Origin: Tissierella pigra
Lineage (GTDB): Bacteria; Bacillota; Clostridia; Tissierellales; Tissierellaceae
DNA length: 59,937 bases
NCBI RefSeq assembly: GCF_009695605.1
Contig: NZ_VUNQ01000020.1
Coordinates: forward strand, 1 to 59,937
Direction of reading: 5' to 3'
Shown here in pieces: positions 46,456-54,052 of this stretch (its first letter is position 1; every line of letters begins with the position of its first letter). The notes under the pieces were generated by a model. It had not been told where the DNA came from and ran no database searches. It worked only from the letters and a program-made list of their open reading frames with translations. Position numbers and translations under genes: made by a program.

Positions 46456-48594
46456 ATGTCAAATTTTCATATGCTTTGTGAACCTATAAAAGAAAAGATT
46501 ATAAACAAACTTGGTTGGAGAGAGTTAACACCAGTTCAAGAAATGACTATTCCTGAAATAATAAATGGGAAAAATTCAATAATTCTTGCACCTACTGCAG
46601 GCGGAAAGACTGAAGCAGCATTTTTTCCTATTCTACATACTATCCATATAGAGGATATAATAGGAACATCAGTGATTTATGTATCTCCAATAAAGGCATT
46701 ACTTAATAATCAGGAAGAAAGGCTTAAGAATCTTTCTTCTTTTGTATATGGAAGTGTCTTTAAGTGGCACGGAGATGTTGAATCCAGTGAAAAGATTAAG
46801 TCATTTAAACAACCACCTAATATACTTATGATTACACCAGAATCATTAGAGGTAATTCTAATGAATAAAAAAATAGATAAGAATAATTTTTTTAAGAATA
46901 TTAGATTTGTTGTGGTTGATGAAATTCATTCTTTTGCAGATAGTGAAAGAGGAGTTCATCTAATGGCACTTATAGAAAGAATACAGGATTATTCACAATA
47001 TGATATTCAAAGAATTGGTCTTTCTGCAACTGTAGGTAACCCTAGAACTATTGGTCAATGGATGCAAGGAAGTAGCAATAGAGAGTTGACTATAATAGAT
47101 CCACCTAGACAAAATAGTCAAAAACTTATTGAGATAAAACTTAACAAGAAAAATGAAGACTTCGGTGCTGAAGTATGTAAAAGAATTTATGGAAAGAAGG
47201 CTCTATTTTTTTCTAATAGTAGAAGTGCAGCAGAAGGATTAAAAAAATCTATCGAAGATTATGGCATAGAAACTTTTGTTCACCATTCATCAGTAGATAA
47301 AAGATTTAGGGAAAAGGCAGAGGAGAGATTTAAGATTGGCAATAATACTTGTATTATTGCTACTAGTACATTAGAGTTGGGAATTGATATTGGAGATTTA
47401 GATATTGTTTTACAACTTGATTCTCCTAATACAGTCTCATCTTTTTTACAACGTATGGGAAGAACAGGTAGAAGAAAAGGTACAATTGCTCATTATGTAT
47501 TTTTCCCGACGAAATCTAATAAATTTATCTTAGCAATCGCTATATTGAATCTTGCAATTAAAGGGTTTGTTGAAAATGTATACGTTAGTAAGATATCATA
47601 TGATTTAATGTTTCATCAAATATTAACTATGTCTCTTGCAGAATTTGGTATCAATAAAGATAAAGTTTTTGAAGTGCTAAAAGGAACTTATTCATTTTCA
47701 GGAATTAGTAGAGAAGAATATGAAGATCTTCTAGGATATATGATAGATAAGAAATTTATACAAATGGAAAAAAATAATATATATGTAGATACTCAAACCG
47801 AAAAAAGTTTCGGAAGACAAAACTTTATGACATTATATTCTGCCTTTGAAACTAATAAGGAATTTACAGTTAAGTATAGAAACAGAAGCATAGGTACATT
47901 AGAAAGATGGTTTGTTAATGCATTGGGAGATAACTTTCAATTTATTTTAGCGGGTAAATATTGGCAGACAGATAAGATAGATTATGATAAATCAATAATA
48001 CACGTAGTAGAAACAAAAACAGCATTGCCTCCAAGGTGGATGAGTGGAGAAGGCTTTTATTCTTATGAGTTATCCCAAGAAATACTCAAAGTATTAAGCA
48101 CTGATGAAGATTATTCTTTTCTAAATGGTTATGAAAAAAATGTACTAAATGAAATTAGATATGAAGAGAAGGCTTTCGGGCTTAAAATTGGGAAAGTGAT
48201 TATCGAGGAGATTAAAGATGGATATCACTTTCATACCTACGCAGGAAACCGTGTGAATTATACACTGGCTACTGCTTTAAGTTTAATAAATAAAATGATT
48301 GATATAAAAAGTATTACGTGGAGTGGATTTAAGTTAGTTGTGGTAGATAAAGATTTTAGACCAACAGATAAAGAAATCTTAGATGAAATTCACAATATGA
48401 AAAATGATGAGGATTATTTTAATTGCATTTATGATGAACTAATCAATCGTGTACCGGACATTTCACTATCTAAATATCAGAGATACTTGCCAGATACATT
48501 AAGAAAAAAGATGAGTGCAGATTATGCATATGATGTAGAAAAAACTAAGGAATTCACTAAGAATGTTTCAATAGAAATATTAAAGATATATTAA
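46456..48594 (+). CDS. brxHI: Lhr-like DEAD/DEAH-box helicase (BrxHI-type)
   Basis: This is a 712-aa SF2 helicase. ATG 46456 follows AGGTGG. Walker A is APTAGGKTEA (about residues 44-53), the box is VVDEIHSFA (about 154), SATVGNP is motif III, and QRMGRTGRRKG is motif VI (about 331). After the helicase core there is a long C-terminal part of about 300 residues. It completes the BrxD-BrxH pair typical of BREX types 2 and 6. A DEIH rather than DEVH or DEAD box is seen. The zinc-ribbon gene starts 21 nt later. Confidence 0.85.
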   Translation: MSNFHMLCEPIKEKIINKLGWRELTPVQEMTIPEIINGKNSIILAPTAGGKTEAAFFPILHTIHIEDIIGTSVIYVSPIKALLNNQEERLKNLSSFVYGSVFKWHGDVESSEKIKSFKQPPNILMITPESLEVILMNKKIDKNNFFKNIRFVVVDEIHSFADSERGVHLMALIERIQDYSQYDIQRIGLSATVGNPRTIGQWMQGSSNRELTIIDPPRQNSQKLIEIKLNKKNEDFGAEVCKRIYGKKALFFSNSRSAAEGLKKSIEDYGIETFVHHSSVDKRFREKAEERFKIGNNTCIIATSTLELGIDIGDLDIVLQLDSPNTVSSFLQRMGRTGRRKGTIAHYVFFPTKSNKFILAIAILNLAIKGFVENVYVSKISYDLMFHQILTMSLAEFGINKDKVFEVLKGTYSFSGISREEYEDLLGYMIDKKFIQMEKNNIYVDTQTEKSFGRQNFMTLYSAFETNKEFTVKYRNRSIGTLERWFVNALGDNFQFILAGKYWQTDKIDYDKSIIHVVETKTALPPRWMSGEGFYSYELSQEILKVLSTDEDYSFLNGYEKNVLNEIRYEEKAFGLKIGKVIIEEIKDGYHFHTYAGNRVNYTLATALSLINKMIDIKSITWSGFKLVVVDKDFRPTDKEILDEIHNMKNDEDYFNCIYDELINRVPDISLSKYQRYLPDTLRKKMSADYAYDVEKTKEFTKNVSIEILKIY

Positions 48595-48615
48595 TGTTGG
48601 GAAGGGGGAAGAGTT

Positions 48616-48819
48616 TTGCCTAGTTTTAATAATTTAAAGGATTTAGAAAATTATCTAAAGAAAAATCCTGAAATAGTACTTGAACAAAATATAGGTAAAG
48701 TAATCGAATATGAGTGTCCTAAATGTAAAACAGTTGAAAAGATAAAGATTACTTCTAAGAATAAGGGAAGATGTCAAAAGTGCAATAGTGATATTGAAAT
48801 CACAATGGTTATAGAATAA
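48616..48819 (+). CDS. Small zinc-ribbon protein, 67 aa
   Basis: TTG 48616 follows GGAAGGGGG. A zinc ribbon is visible as CPKC (about residues 35-38) and CQKC (about 55-58). The N-terminus is a charged helix (FNNLKDLENYLKKNPEIVLEQ). The role is unknown; such proteins may bind DNA or a partner. It belongs to the same operon as the BREX genes by spacing and direction. It is not one of the standard BREX parts. Confidence 0.75.
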   Translation: MPSFNNLKDLENYLKKNPEIVLEQNIGKVIEYECPKCKTVEKIKITSKNKGRCQKCNSDIEITMVIE

Positions 48820-48854
48820 TCTAAGGCTATTTTAATTTTAGGGGAGTTTTTACA

Positions 48855-49121
48855 ATGAAAGATAATAATTCAGTAGTTTTTACAAAAGATAGAAAGATGA
48901 ATAATCGTAATTTAACAATCGGAAAGAAATATAGGCATTTTAAAGGAAAGGAGTATCTTGTTTTGCATATTGCAAGACATTCAGAAACATTAGAAGAACT
49001 TGTTGTTTACCAAGCATTATATGGCGAAAAGGGTATCTGGGTAAGACCACTTGATATGTTTTTAGAACAGGTTGAAGTTAATGGGATGTTAGTAAATAGA
49101 TTTGAAGAGTGTGAGGAATAA
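48855..49121 (+). CDS. DUF1653-family protein
   Basis: This 88-aa protein contains the DUF1653 core: KYRHFKGKEYLVLHIARHSETLEELVVYQALYG, then GIWVRPLDMFLEQVEV (key words RHFKG, ARHSE, YxALYG, WVRP). The family is widespread in Firmicutes with no known activity. The first 20 residues are extra. ATG 48855 follows AGGGGAG. It sits in the downstream part of the BREX operon. Confidence 0.85.
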   Translation: MKDNNSVVFTKDRKMNNRNLTIGKKYRHFKGKEYLVLHIARHSETLEELVVYQALYGEKGIWVRPLDMFLEQVEVNGMLVNRFEECEE

Positions 49122-49136
49122 CAAGGAGAGATGGGT

Positions 49137-49742
49137 ATGACCTCTGTAAAAAGATCAGAATGTATAGATGATATAACTTTACACGAAGCAATCAAAAGAG
49201 TTATAAATGAATACGGTTCTACTACAGTTGAAGAAATAACTTTAAGAGTTAATGAATATGGTCTATATGAAAGAAAAGATAAGAAACCTATACCTAAAAA
49301 TCAGGTAAGTGCTCGAATTAGAAAATATCCTGATCTGTTTATAATAGAGGATGGGAAAGTGTACCTAAATTGTAAAAACAATATTCTATCCATTGAGGCA
49401 TTTGTAGGAGGTTATTTTGGAAGTTCTTATCAAGTGTCAATAGACTTAGAAAACAATACTGCAACTTATAAAAAACTTGAAGATGGTTATGAGATTATTA
49501 ATGATAGAGAAGTTGTGATAGAAAATACTGAAATTGAAAAGTTTCGTTCGGAATTAGAAAGTATCCGTATTTTAAAATGGGAGAAGGAATACTTTGCTTC
49601 TGTTTTAGATGGGACAAGTTGGTCAATTATTATTAAAACCGCAGATGGGGAATTTGAAAGTAGTGGTTCCAATTCTTTCCCAAGAAATTGGAATAGGTTT
49701 TGTAGTAGCATAGAGAAGATTATTATGAGTGAGTTTAGGTGA
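49137..49742 (+). CDS. HARE-HTH-like winged-helix protein
   Basis: This 201-aa protein has an N-terminal winged helix of the HARE-HTH (HB1/ASXL) type: LHEAIKRVINEYGSTTVEEITLRVN, then IPKNQVSARIRKYPDLFIIEDGKVYL (residues about 12-75). The family is linked to DNA modification and restriction systems in bacteria. The C-terminal half is a beta-rich region with no motif. ATG 49137 has AAGGAG at 8 bases; ATG 49131 is too close. Its place after BREX suggests a DNA-sensing or regulatory job, which is inference. Confidence 0.75.
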   Translation: MTSVKRSECIDDITLHEAIKRVINEYGSTTVEEITLRVNEYGLYERKDKKPIPKNQVSARIRKYPDLFIIEDGKVYLNCKNNILSIEAFVGGYFGSSYQVSIDLENNTATYKKLEDGYEIINDREVVIENTEIEKFRSELESIRILKWEKEYFASVLDGTSWSIIIKTADGEFESSGSNSFPRNWNRFCSSIEKIIMSEFR

Positions 49743-49782
49743 TTGCAGTATCTAAAAGTAAGGGTAAAAGAAGGTGAATTAT

Positions 49783-50487
49783 ATGCTATCTAAACAAGAT
49801 ATTAAGAAAATGTGTGAGGCTCCTGCTGATAATAAGGCATATTATAGGCCAATCATCTGTAAAGGTGAATTATCTAAAGTTGATATTTTCTTTGTAGGCA
49901 CCAATCCTGCGACTCCGATTTATCCATTAGATATGGATTTGGATACATATGTAGATTTACTTATGAATTATGAAAGATTTATTGAGTTTTATAAGATGTA
50001 CAGAGTAAAAAAAGGTAAACAAGAAGTTTCTCGAACTCGTACTGGTATGAAATCTTTTCTTAATTGGCTCTCAAGTAATACTTGTGAAGCAATTGCTGAG
50101 ACAGAAGTTATCCCTTATCCAACAGAAAGCCTAAAATTATTAAAAAAAGAACCTGACTTTATAATTGAGCGAGGTAAAGAAGTGTTCTATGAGTTACTTA
50201 TGGAAATTAAGCCTCGATTAATTATTCTTCACGGAAAGAGAACTGTTGAATATTTTGATGAAATATTAACTGAAAGAGGTGCTATACCCTCAAAATCTAT
50301 TTGCTTAGATAAAACTATTGAAGATATAGAAAAGCAACTACCGTTATATAGATTTAAATATCAAAATGGAAAGATTGCGAGTATTATGGCTTGTAGACAC
50401 TTTATGTATTATGGTATGAAAGGGGAATCATTTAAGTCATTTAGAGAAAATATCTTAAAGGTATTAAAAGATAATATACATCAATAA
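49783..50487 (+). CDS. Uracil-DNA-glycosylase-superfamily-like protein
   Basis: This is a 234-aa protein. The motif DIFFVGTNPATPIYP (about residues 29-43) resembles motif 1 of the uracil-DNA glycosylase superfamily (a G-x-N-P type). RLIILHGKRTVEYF (about 148-161) matches the strand that leads to motif 2. The final ASIMACRHFMYYG contains a conserved-looking histidine. The normal role would be removal of damaged or odd bases from DNA; here the substrate is not known. ATG 49783 follows AGAAGG; GTG 49774 is an alternative. It is the last gene of the operon. Confidence 0.65.
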   Translation: MLSKQDIKKMCEAPADNKAYYRPIICKGELSKVDIFFVGTNPATPIYPLDMDLDTYVDLLMNYERFIEFYKMYRVKKGKQEVSRTRTGMKSFLNWLSSNTCEAIAETEVIPYPTESLKLLKKEPDFIIERGKEVFYELLMEIKPRLIILHGKRTVEYFDEILTERGAIPSKSICLDKTIEDIEKQLPLYRFKYQNGKIASIMACRHFMYYGMKGESFKSFRENILKVLKDNIHQ

Positions 50488-50550
50488 TATTTGTTAAGAG
50501 TAATTTAATTTTGAAGGTTTTATAATATAAGTTTAATAGAAATTAAGTGA

Positions 50551-50611
50551 ACAGGTAATTTGGAATTCGTTAGATAATGATTTAATGCATTCCAAACTAT
50601 CTGTTTTTTTA
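50551..50611 (+). terminator. Terminator of the BREX operon
   Basis: ACAGGTAATTTGGAAT (50551-50566) pairs with ATTCCAAACTATCTGT (50589-50604) with one G-T and one A-C position, and seven Ts follow. It ends the 17-kb operon that starts at 33383. Confidence 0.8.
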
Positions 50612-50690
50612 TTTTGAAAATTGTGATTAAATTTATAAAAAATGCTTGACAAATTCAATTTTTGTTTATAAAAAAGTTTCCATAGACAAA

Positions 50691-50738
50691 AAAGATGAAA
50701 CTGTAATGTAACTTTTTCATCTTTTTCATCCTTTTTTG
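50691..50738 (+). terminator. Second hairpin with T run
   Basis: AAAGATGAAA (50691-50700) pairs with TTTCATCTTT (50715-50724), followed by T-rich sequence to 50737. A TTGACA word at 50646-50651 upstream may be a promoter for a very short transcript. The rest of 50,488-51,098 is AT-rich with no gene seen. Confidence 0.5.
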
Positions 50739-51098
50739 CATAAAAGAAGAGATACATAACAGGAAATGAGTTAGAAAATGGTAAATTTGGAATGATTCGA
50801 ATAAAAAATTTTGCTTTTAAAAAGTGGTCTCAAACTCAGTGATGGTGATGTGTTAGCAATTTTTATCTACGAAATTACGGAAATAAACTTTAATAGTAAT
50901 AGTTTACAGCCTTTTAAGCCTTTCGATATAATTATATTATAAAGAATAACGGCCTTTATTTCTTTTATAAACTGAAACTTCAATTAAGTTCAAAGATATT
51001 TTTTAAAAAATTTATAGTTTATTGTTTTATTAGGTGAAAGTTGCAACTATGTGCGATCTTATAAGTAACACTGCTAAATATAAAAGGGAGGAATAAAA

Positions 51099-51602
51099 AT
51101 GCAAATTTTAAAAGAACGTATAAAAAATGCTCAAAATGGTGTGGAAACATTAGAAATGCTTGATAAATATATTAATGATTACCCAATGGGAGAACCTTTA
51201 ACAGGTTATGAGTTTGACTTTGCAGCAACTCTAATTAAAGAAGAAGAGTTTGTTATAACCGAAAATGGATATAAGGTTGGTTTTGTAAAAGGAAGGTCTT
51301 TCGCTTATTTTATCTATTACAAAGAGATACCTTCTTTATATGAAAAAATTAGCGGTATTGATAGGAATTTTTTAATCCATCAGTGCAATACTCTTTTATT
51401 TATTATTAATATTCAAGAGTTTTCAAAAAGAATACTTCATTTTTTTGAGAATATTAATGATAGCATAACATCAGAAGGTTTGAATACATTAATTTGTAAT
51501 TATCTAACTCTTGTTTATGGTAGTGTGGAAAATTATCAAAAGAAAAAACAAGAATTAAGAGAATGGTATGAGGAAAAAATTGGGAAAGAGAGTGGAGAGT
51601 AA
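51099..51602 (+). CDS. Hypothetical protein, 167 aa
   Basis: I do not recognise this protein. It starts at ATG 51099 after AGGGAGGAA and is helical and acidic, with GYEFDFAATLIKEEEFVITENGYKVGFVKG near the middle (key words only). There is no membrane segment or metal motif. Noncoding DNA lies on both sides (610 and 348 bases), so it is a single-gene unit. A short weak hairpin (TGGAGA at 51593, TCTCCA at 51603) overlaps its stop. It may be a small island gene with a defence or anti-defence role, but nothing shows this. Confidence 0.7.
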   Translation: MQILKERIKNAQNGVETLEMLDKYINDYPMGEPLTGYEFDFAATLIKEEEFVITENGYKVGFVKGRSFAYFIYYKEIPSLYEKISGIDRNFLIHQCNTLLFIINIQEFSKRILHFFENINDSITSEGLNTLICNYLTLVYGSVENYQKKKQELREWYEEKIGKESGE

Positions 51603-51950
51603 TCTCCATTTCTTTTACTATAGCCTAGGGGTACTAGAAAAATATATTTCATTTAATATCCTCAACATAATATAAATTATGCTGCCGTTGTCCGCTTTTA
51701 CCCGAGGATCAAGAGATGATTAATACAAAATATCAACATAGTTTAAGAGGAAATTGCAGTATTATTTGAAGACATAATTTATGGAGTGTTATTTAGTAAT
51801 AAAACATCTGTTAATGATAGAAGTTTCAATGTAGTTAACACAGTTTTATCGCTATTGATTAGCAGCAGTTGTTAGCCATAGAATTGCTAAAACAGATTAC
51901 ACCATAATATGGTATTATAAAGAAAATATCATTTATAAGGGGGAGAAAGG

Positions 51951-52364
51951 ATGTCGATTCCAAATTTGCAAATTGTGCTCAAAACAATCAGAGAAAATTA
52001 TAATTGCTCGCTAACAACCATTAAAGGTAAACGAATTATGTTTGAAGGAGTGAGCAATAACAAGAAATTAGTTCTTTGTACTCCATCTTCAAAGTTGCAT
52101 TCTCAAGGTAAAGGCTGGTTTGATCTCACAACTAAACAAGTCGAACTTCTAGATGATTCAGACATTTCGATACTTGCAGTTCGGTTAGAAGGAGGAAAAG
52201 TATATTATATTAACTTTAAAGATCTTAGAAGGTTAATGGAACCAGAGATGATACTTGAGAACCCAAGAGAAGGTAAACACTGGAAGTTTTATGTTTGGCC
52301 AAGTTATTTAAAAGTTCAAGGTAATGAAAAAGAATTTCATATTCAACCTGAAGTTGTTTACTAA
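51951..52364 (+). CDS. Hypothetical protein, 137 aa (possible nuclease fold)
   Basis: ATG 51951 follows AAGGGGGAG. The middle segment, KKLVLCTPSSKLHSQGKGWFDLTTKQVELLDDSDISILAVRLEGGKVYYI (only key words matter: GWFDLT, ISILAVRLEG), has the strand-helix-strand rhythm of small PD-(D/E)XK-like folds, but a complete catalytic motif is not visible. I do not recognise a family. The 348 bases before it have no gene. A terminator follows at 52401. Confidence 0.65.
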   Translation: MSIPNLQIVLKTIRENYNCSLTTIKGKRIMFEGVSNNKKLVLCTPSSKLHSQGKGWFDLTTKQVELLDDSDISILAVRLEGGKVYYINFKDLRRLMEPEMILENPREGKHWKFYVWPSYLKVQGNEKEFHIQPEVVY

Positions 52365-52400
52365 GAAGTAGATACCCTTCCATTTGATAAAATTTATAAG

Positions 52401-52424
52401 AGTCAGGTGATAATCCTGACTTTT
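52401..52424 (+). terminator. Terminator after the 137-aa gene
   Basis: AGTCAGG (52401-52407) and CCTGACT (52415-52421) form a 7-bp stem followed by TTTTG. The loop is TGATAAT. Confidence 0.7.
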
Positions 52425-52614
52425 GTATTTAAATAATTTTCTATTCGAGTGTAACACAATTAAAAAAGAGTTAATCTCATAAAATGGCTGAAAGCCTTGA
52501 AAAATAAACATCCCTTTAATAATGTCATAATTTATGTCTTATTAGTGTAACATATTGGGCTGCCTTATAACAGTAAGCGTGATATAATGAGACTAGAAAA
52601 AATTTCTGGAGGGA

Positions 52615-53181
52615 GTGTTTACCATAGAATTAGTTCAGCCAATAAAAGATATGGATAAGATTATTGAACTCAAAAGAGAACTGCTGAAGCGCAATTATAA
52701 GTATTATATGCTTTGTATTATGGCATTTAACACAGGAATGCGTATTGGAGACATAATTTCTCTAAAAGTTTCAGATGTAAAAAATAAAACTCATATTGTT
52801 ATTAGAGAAGAAAAGACAAATAAAACAAAGTTGTTCCCAATCAATGAACAGTTAAGGCAGGAAATTAATAGTTACATTGTTGGAATGCAAGAAGAAAATT
52901 ACTTATTTCCAAGCAGGCAAAAAAATGCGAATGGGGTAAAATCACATATTACTAGAGTACAGGCCTATAGGTATATTAAAAATGTAGCAGAGAAATTAGG
53001 AATAGAGAACTTTGGAATGCATTCGTTTAGAAAATCATTTGGCTATTTTTACTATCAACAAACAAAAGATATTGCAAAATTAATGCAGATTTTCAACCAT
53101 AGTTCTCAGGAGGTAACTAAAAGGTATATTGGATTATCACAAGAGGAAATCGACGAAAGTTTGCAGAATTTCTTTTTATAA
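52615..53181 (+). CDS. Tyrosine recombinase, minimal catalytic-domain form
   Basis: This is a 188-aa recombinase of the XerC/D-integrase family. The catalytic set is visible: Arg in NTGMRIGDIISL (about residue 43), Lys in EEKTNKTK, HSFR (His-x-x-Arg, about 141-144), FNHSS (His), and the nucleophile Tyr in RYIG near the end. The usual N-terminal core-binding domain is missing, so it is a short stand-alone form. The start is uncertain: GTG 52615 lies very close to GGAGG. A TATAAT box with TG before it lies about 25 bases upstream (52592). Such genes often move or resolve islands. Confidence 0.85.
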   Translation: MFTIELVQPIKDMDKIIELKRELLKRNYKYYMLCIMAFNTGMRIGDIISLKVSDVKNKTHIVIREEKTNKTKLFPINEQLRQEINSYIVGMQEENYLFPSRQKNANGVKSHITRVQAYRYIKNVAEKLGIENFGMHSFRKSFGYFYYQQTKDIAKLMQIFNHSSQEVTKRYIGLSQEEIDESLQNFFL

Positions 53182-53241
53182 CAATTATAGATGTAATATT
53201 CCTAGGGCTAGAAGTTTAGATTTTATAATGGAGGGAGATAT

Positions 53242-53718
53242 ATGCCAAATACTGATTGGTCTTTATTAAACACATTGCAATTAGGGCGATATGCTGAATA
53301 TTATGCAAAAATGGAATTTGCTTCTTATGGTCTAGAGATATATTCATCTGAGGTAGATGATCACGGAGTAGATTTTATTGTAAAAGATAAAAATGGTCGT
53401 TTTTGTGAAATACAAGTAAAATCTTTAAGAAATAAAGGGTATGTTTTTGTTCAAAAGAGCAAGTTTGATATAAGTAATAAAAATTTGTACCTTACATTAT
53501 TGTTATTTGAAAATGGAAAGAGTCCTGATATGTTTATAATTCCATCAGGGGTATGGGAAAAACCTAATGAAGTATTTGTTGATAGAAACTATGATAAACC
53601 CGGGCAAAAAAGTGCTCCAGAGTATGGAATTAATATATCACTGAAAAACTATGATATCTTGGATATATTTAGGTTTCAAGAAGTCATTAGAGAATTTACT
53701 GAGAAAAAATTATGTTAA
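53242..53718 (+). CDS. DUF4365-like, PD-(D/E)XK nuclease-fold protein
   Basis: This 158-aa protein has the layout of a DUF4365-type domain. LGRYAEYYAKMEFASYGLEIY (residues 11-31) is followed by DDHGVDFIVKD (Asp about 43-44) and then RFCEIQVKSLR (E-x-Q-V-K, about 51-61). Together these give the D...E-x-K nuclease pattern. ATG 53242 follows GGAGGGAG. It may cleave DNA or be a regulator with a dead nuclease fold. The diverged rpsI terminator copy starts only 33 bases after its stop. Confidence 0.8.
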   Translation: MPNTDWSLLNTLQLGRYAEYYAKMEFASYGLEIYSSEVDDHGVDFIVKDKNGRFCEIQVKSLRNKGYVFVQKSKFDISNKNLYLTLLLFENGKSPDMFIIPSGVWEKPNEVFVDRNYDKPGQKSAPEYGINISLKNYDILDIFRFQEVIREFTEKKLC

Positions 53719-53742
53719 GAGAAATTAGAGAGTAAAATTAAT

Positions 53743-53832
53743 GAAACAAAGCGTCAGACTTGGAAATAATCTAGTGCATTTTATTTTTGTAAATGAACAC
53801 TCATCCGCTAGAAAGAAATCCAATATTATTTT
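53743..53832 (+). repeat. Diverged copy of the rpsI downstream terminator region
   Basis: GCGTCAGACT at 53751-53760 and the next 30 bases align with 19874-19913: GCGTCAGACT in both, then GG-AAA, AATCT, a G-rich arm end, and TTTTATTT. Short matches continue upstream (GA-ACA-A) and downstream (GAAATCCAA at about 53814 and 19948). The hairpin is weaker here. It suggests an old junction between island modules, or a captured rpsI 3' region from another strain. Confidence 0.6.
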
Positions 53833-53838
53833 AGATCA

Positions 53839-53880
53839 AATAGAAGACGATGATTAATATTAGTCAGTCTTCTATTTTTT
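53839..53880 (+). terminator. Terminator upstream of the kinase-helicase unit
   Basis: AATAGAAGAC (53839-53848) and GTCTTCTATT (53867-53876) are perfectly complementary over 10 bp, followed by TTTT. With the preceding hairpin it insulates the next unit. No gene is seen in 53,719-54,052. Confidence 0.8.
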
Positions 53881-53948
53881 GTGGCAAGAATTTACAATAT
53901 CATATATAATTATAGTAATAGATTTGTCGATACCAAGTATAAAAGTAT

Positions 53949-53973
53949 AACTATGATATCACTATGTTGTATT
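53949..53973 (+). promoter_or_regulatory. BREX-like promoter motif of the kinase-helicase unit
   Basis: AACTATGATATCA (53949-53961) and TTGTATT (53967-53973) match AACTTATGATATCA and TTGTATT at 33315-33345, the BREX promoter region, with five fewer bases between them. The following CGG and TATTA also match loosely. It suggests shared control by one regulator. Confidence 0.5.
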
Positions 53974-54052
53974 GGTCGGTATTAATTCTTCATTTTATTA
54001 GAACAAGATGTATGAATGAATGCAAAAAAGAAGTAAGGAGGGGTTGGGTAGG

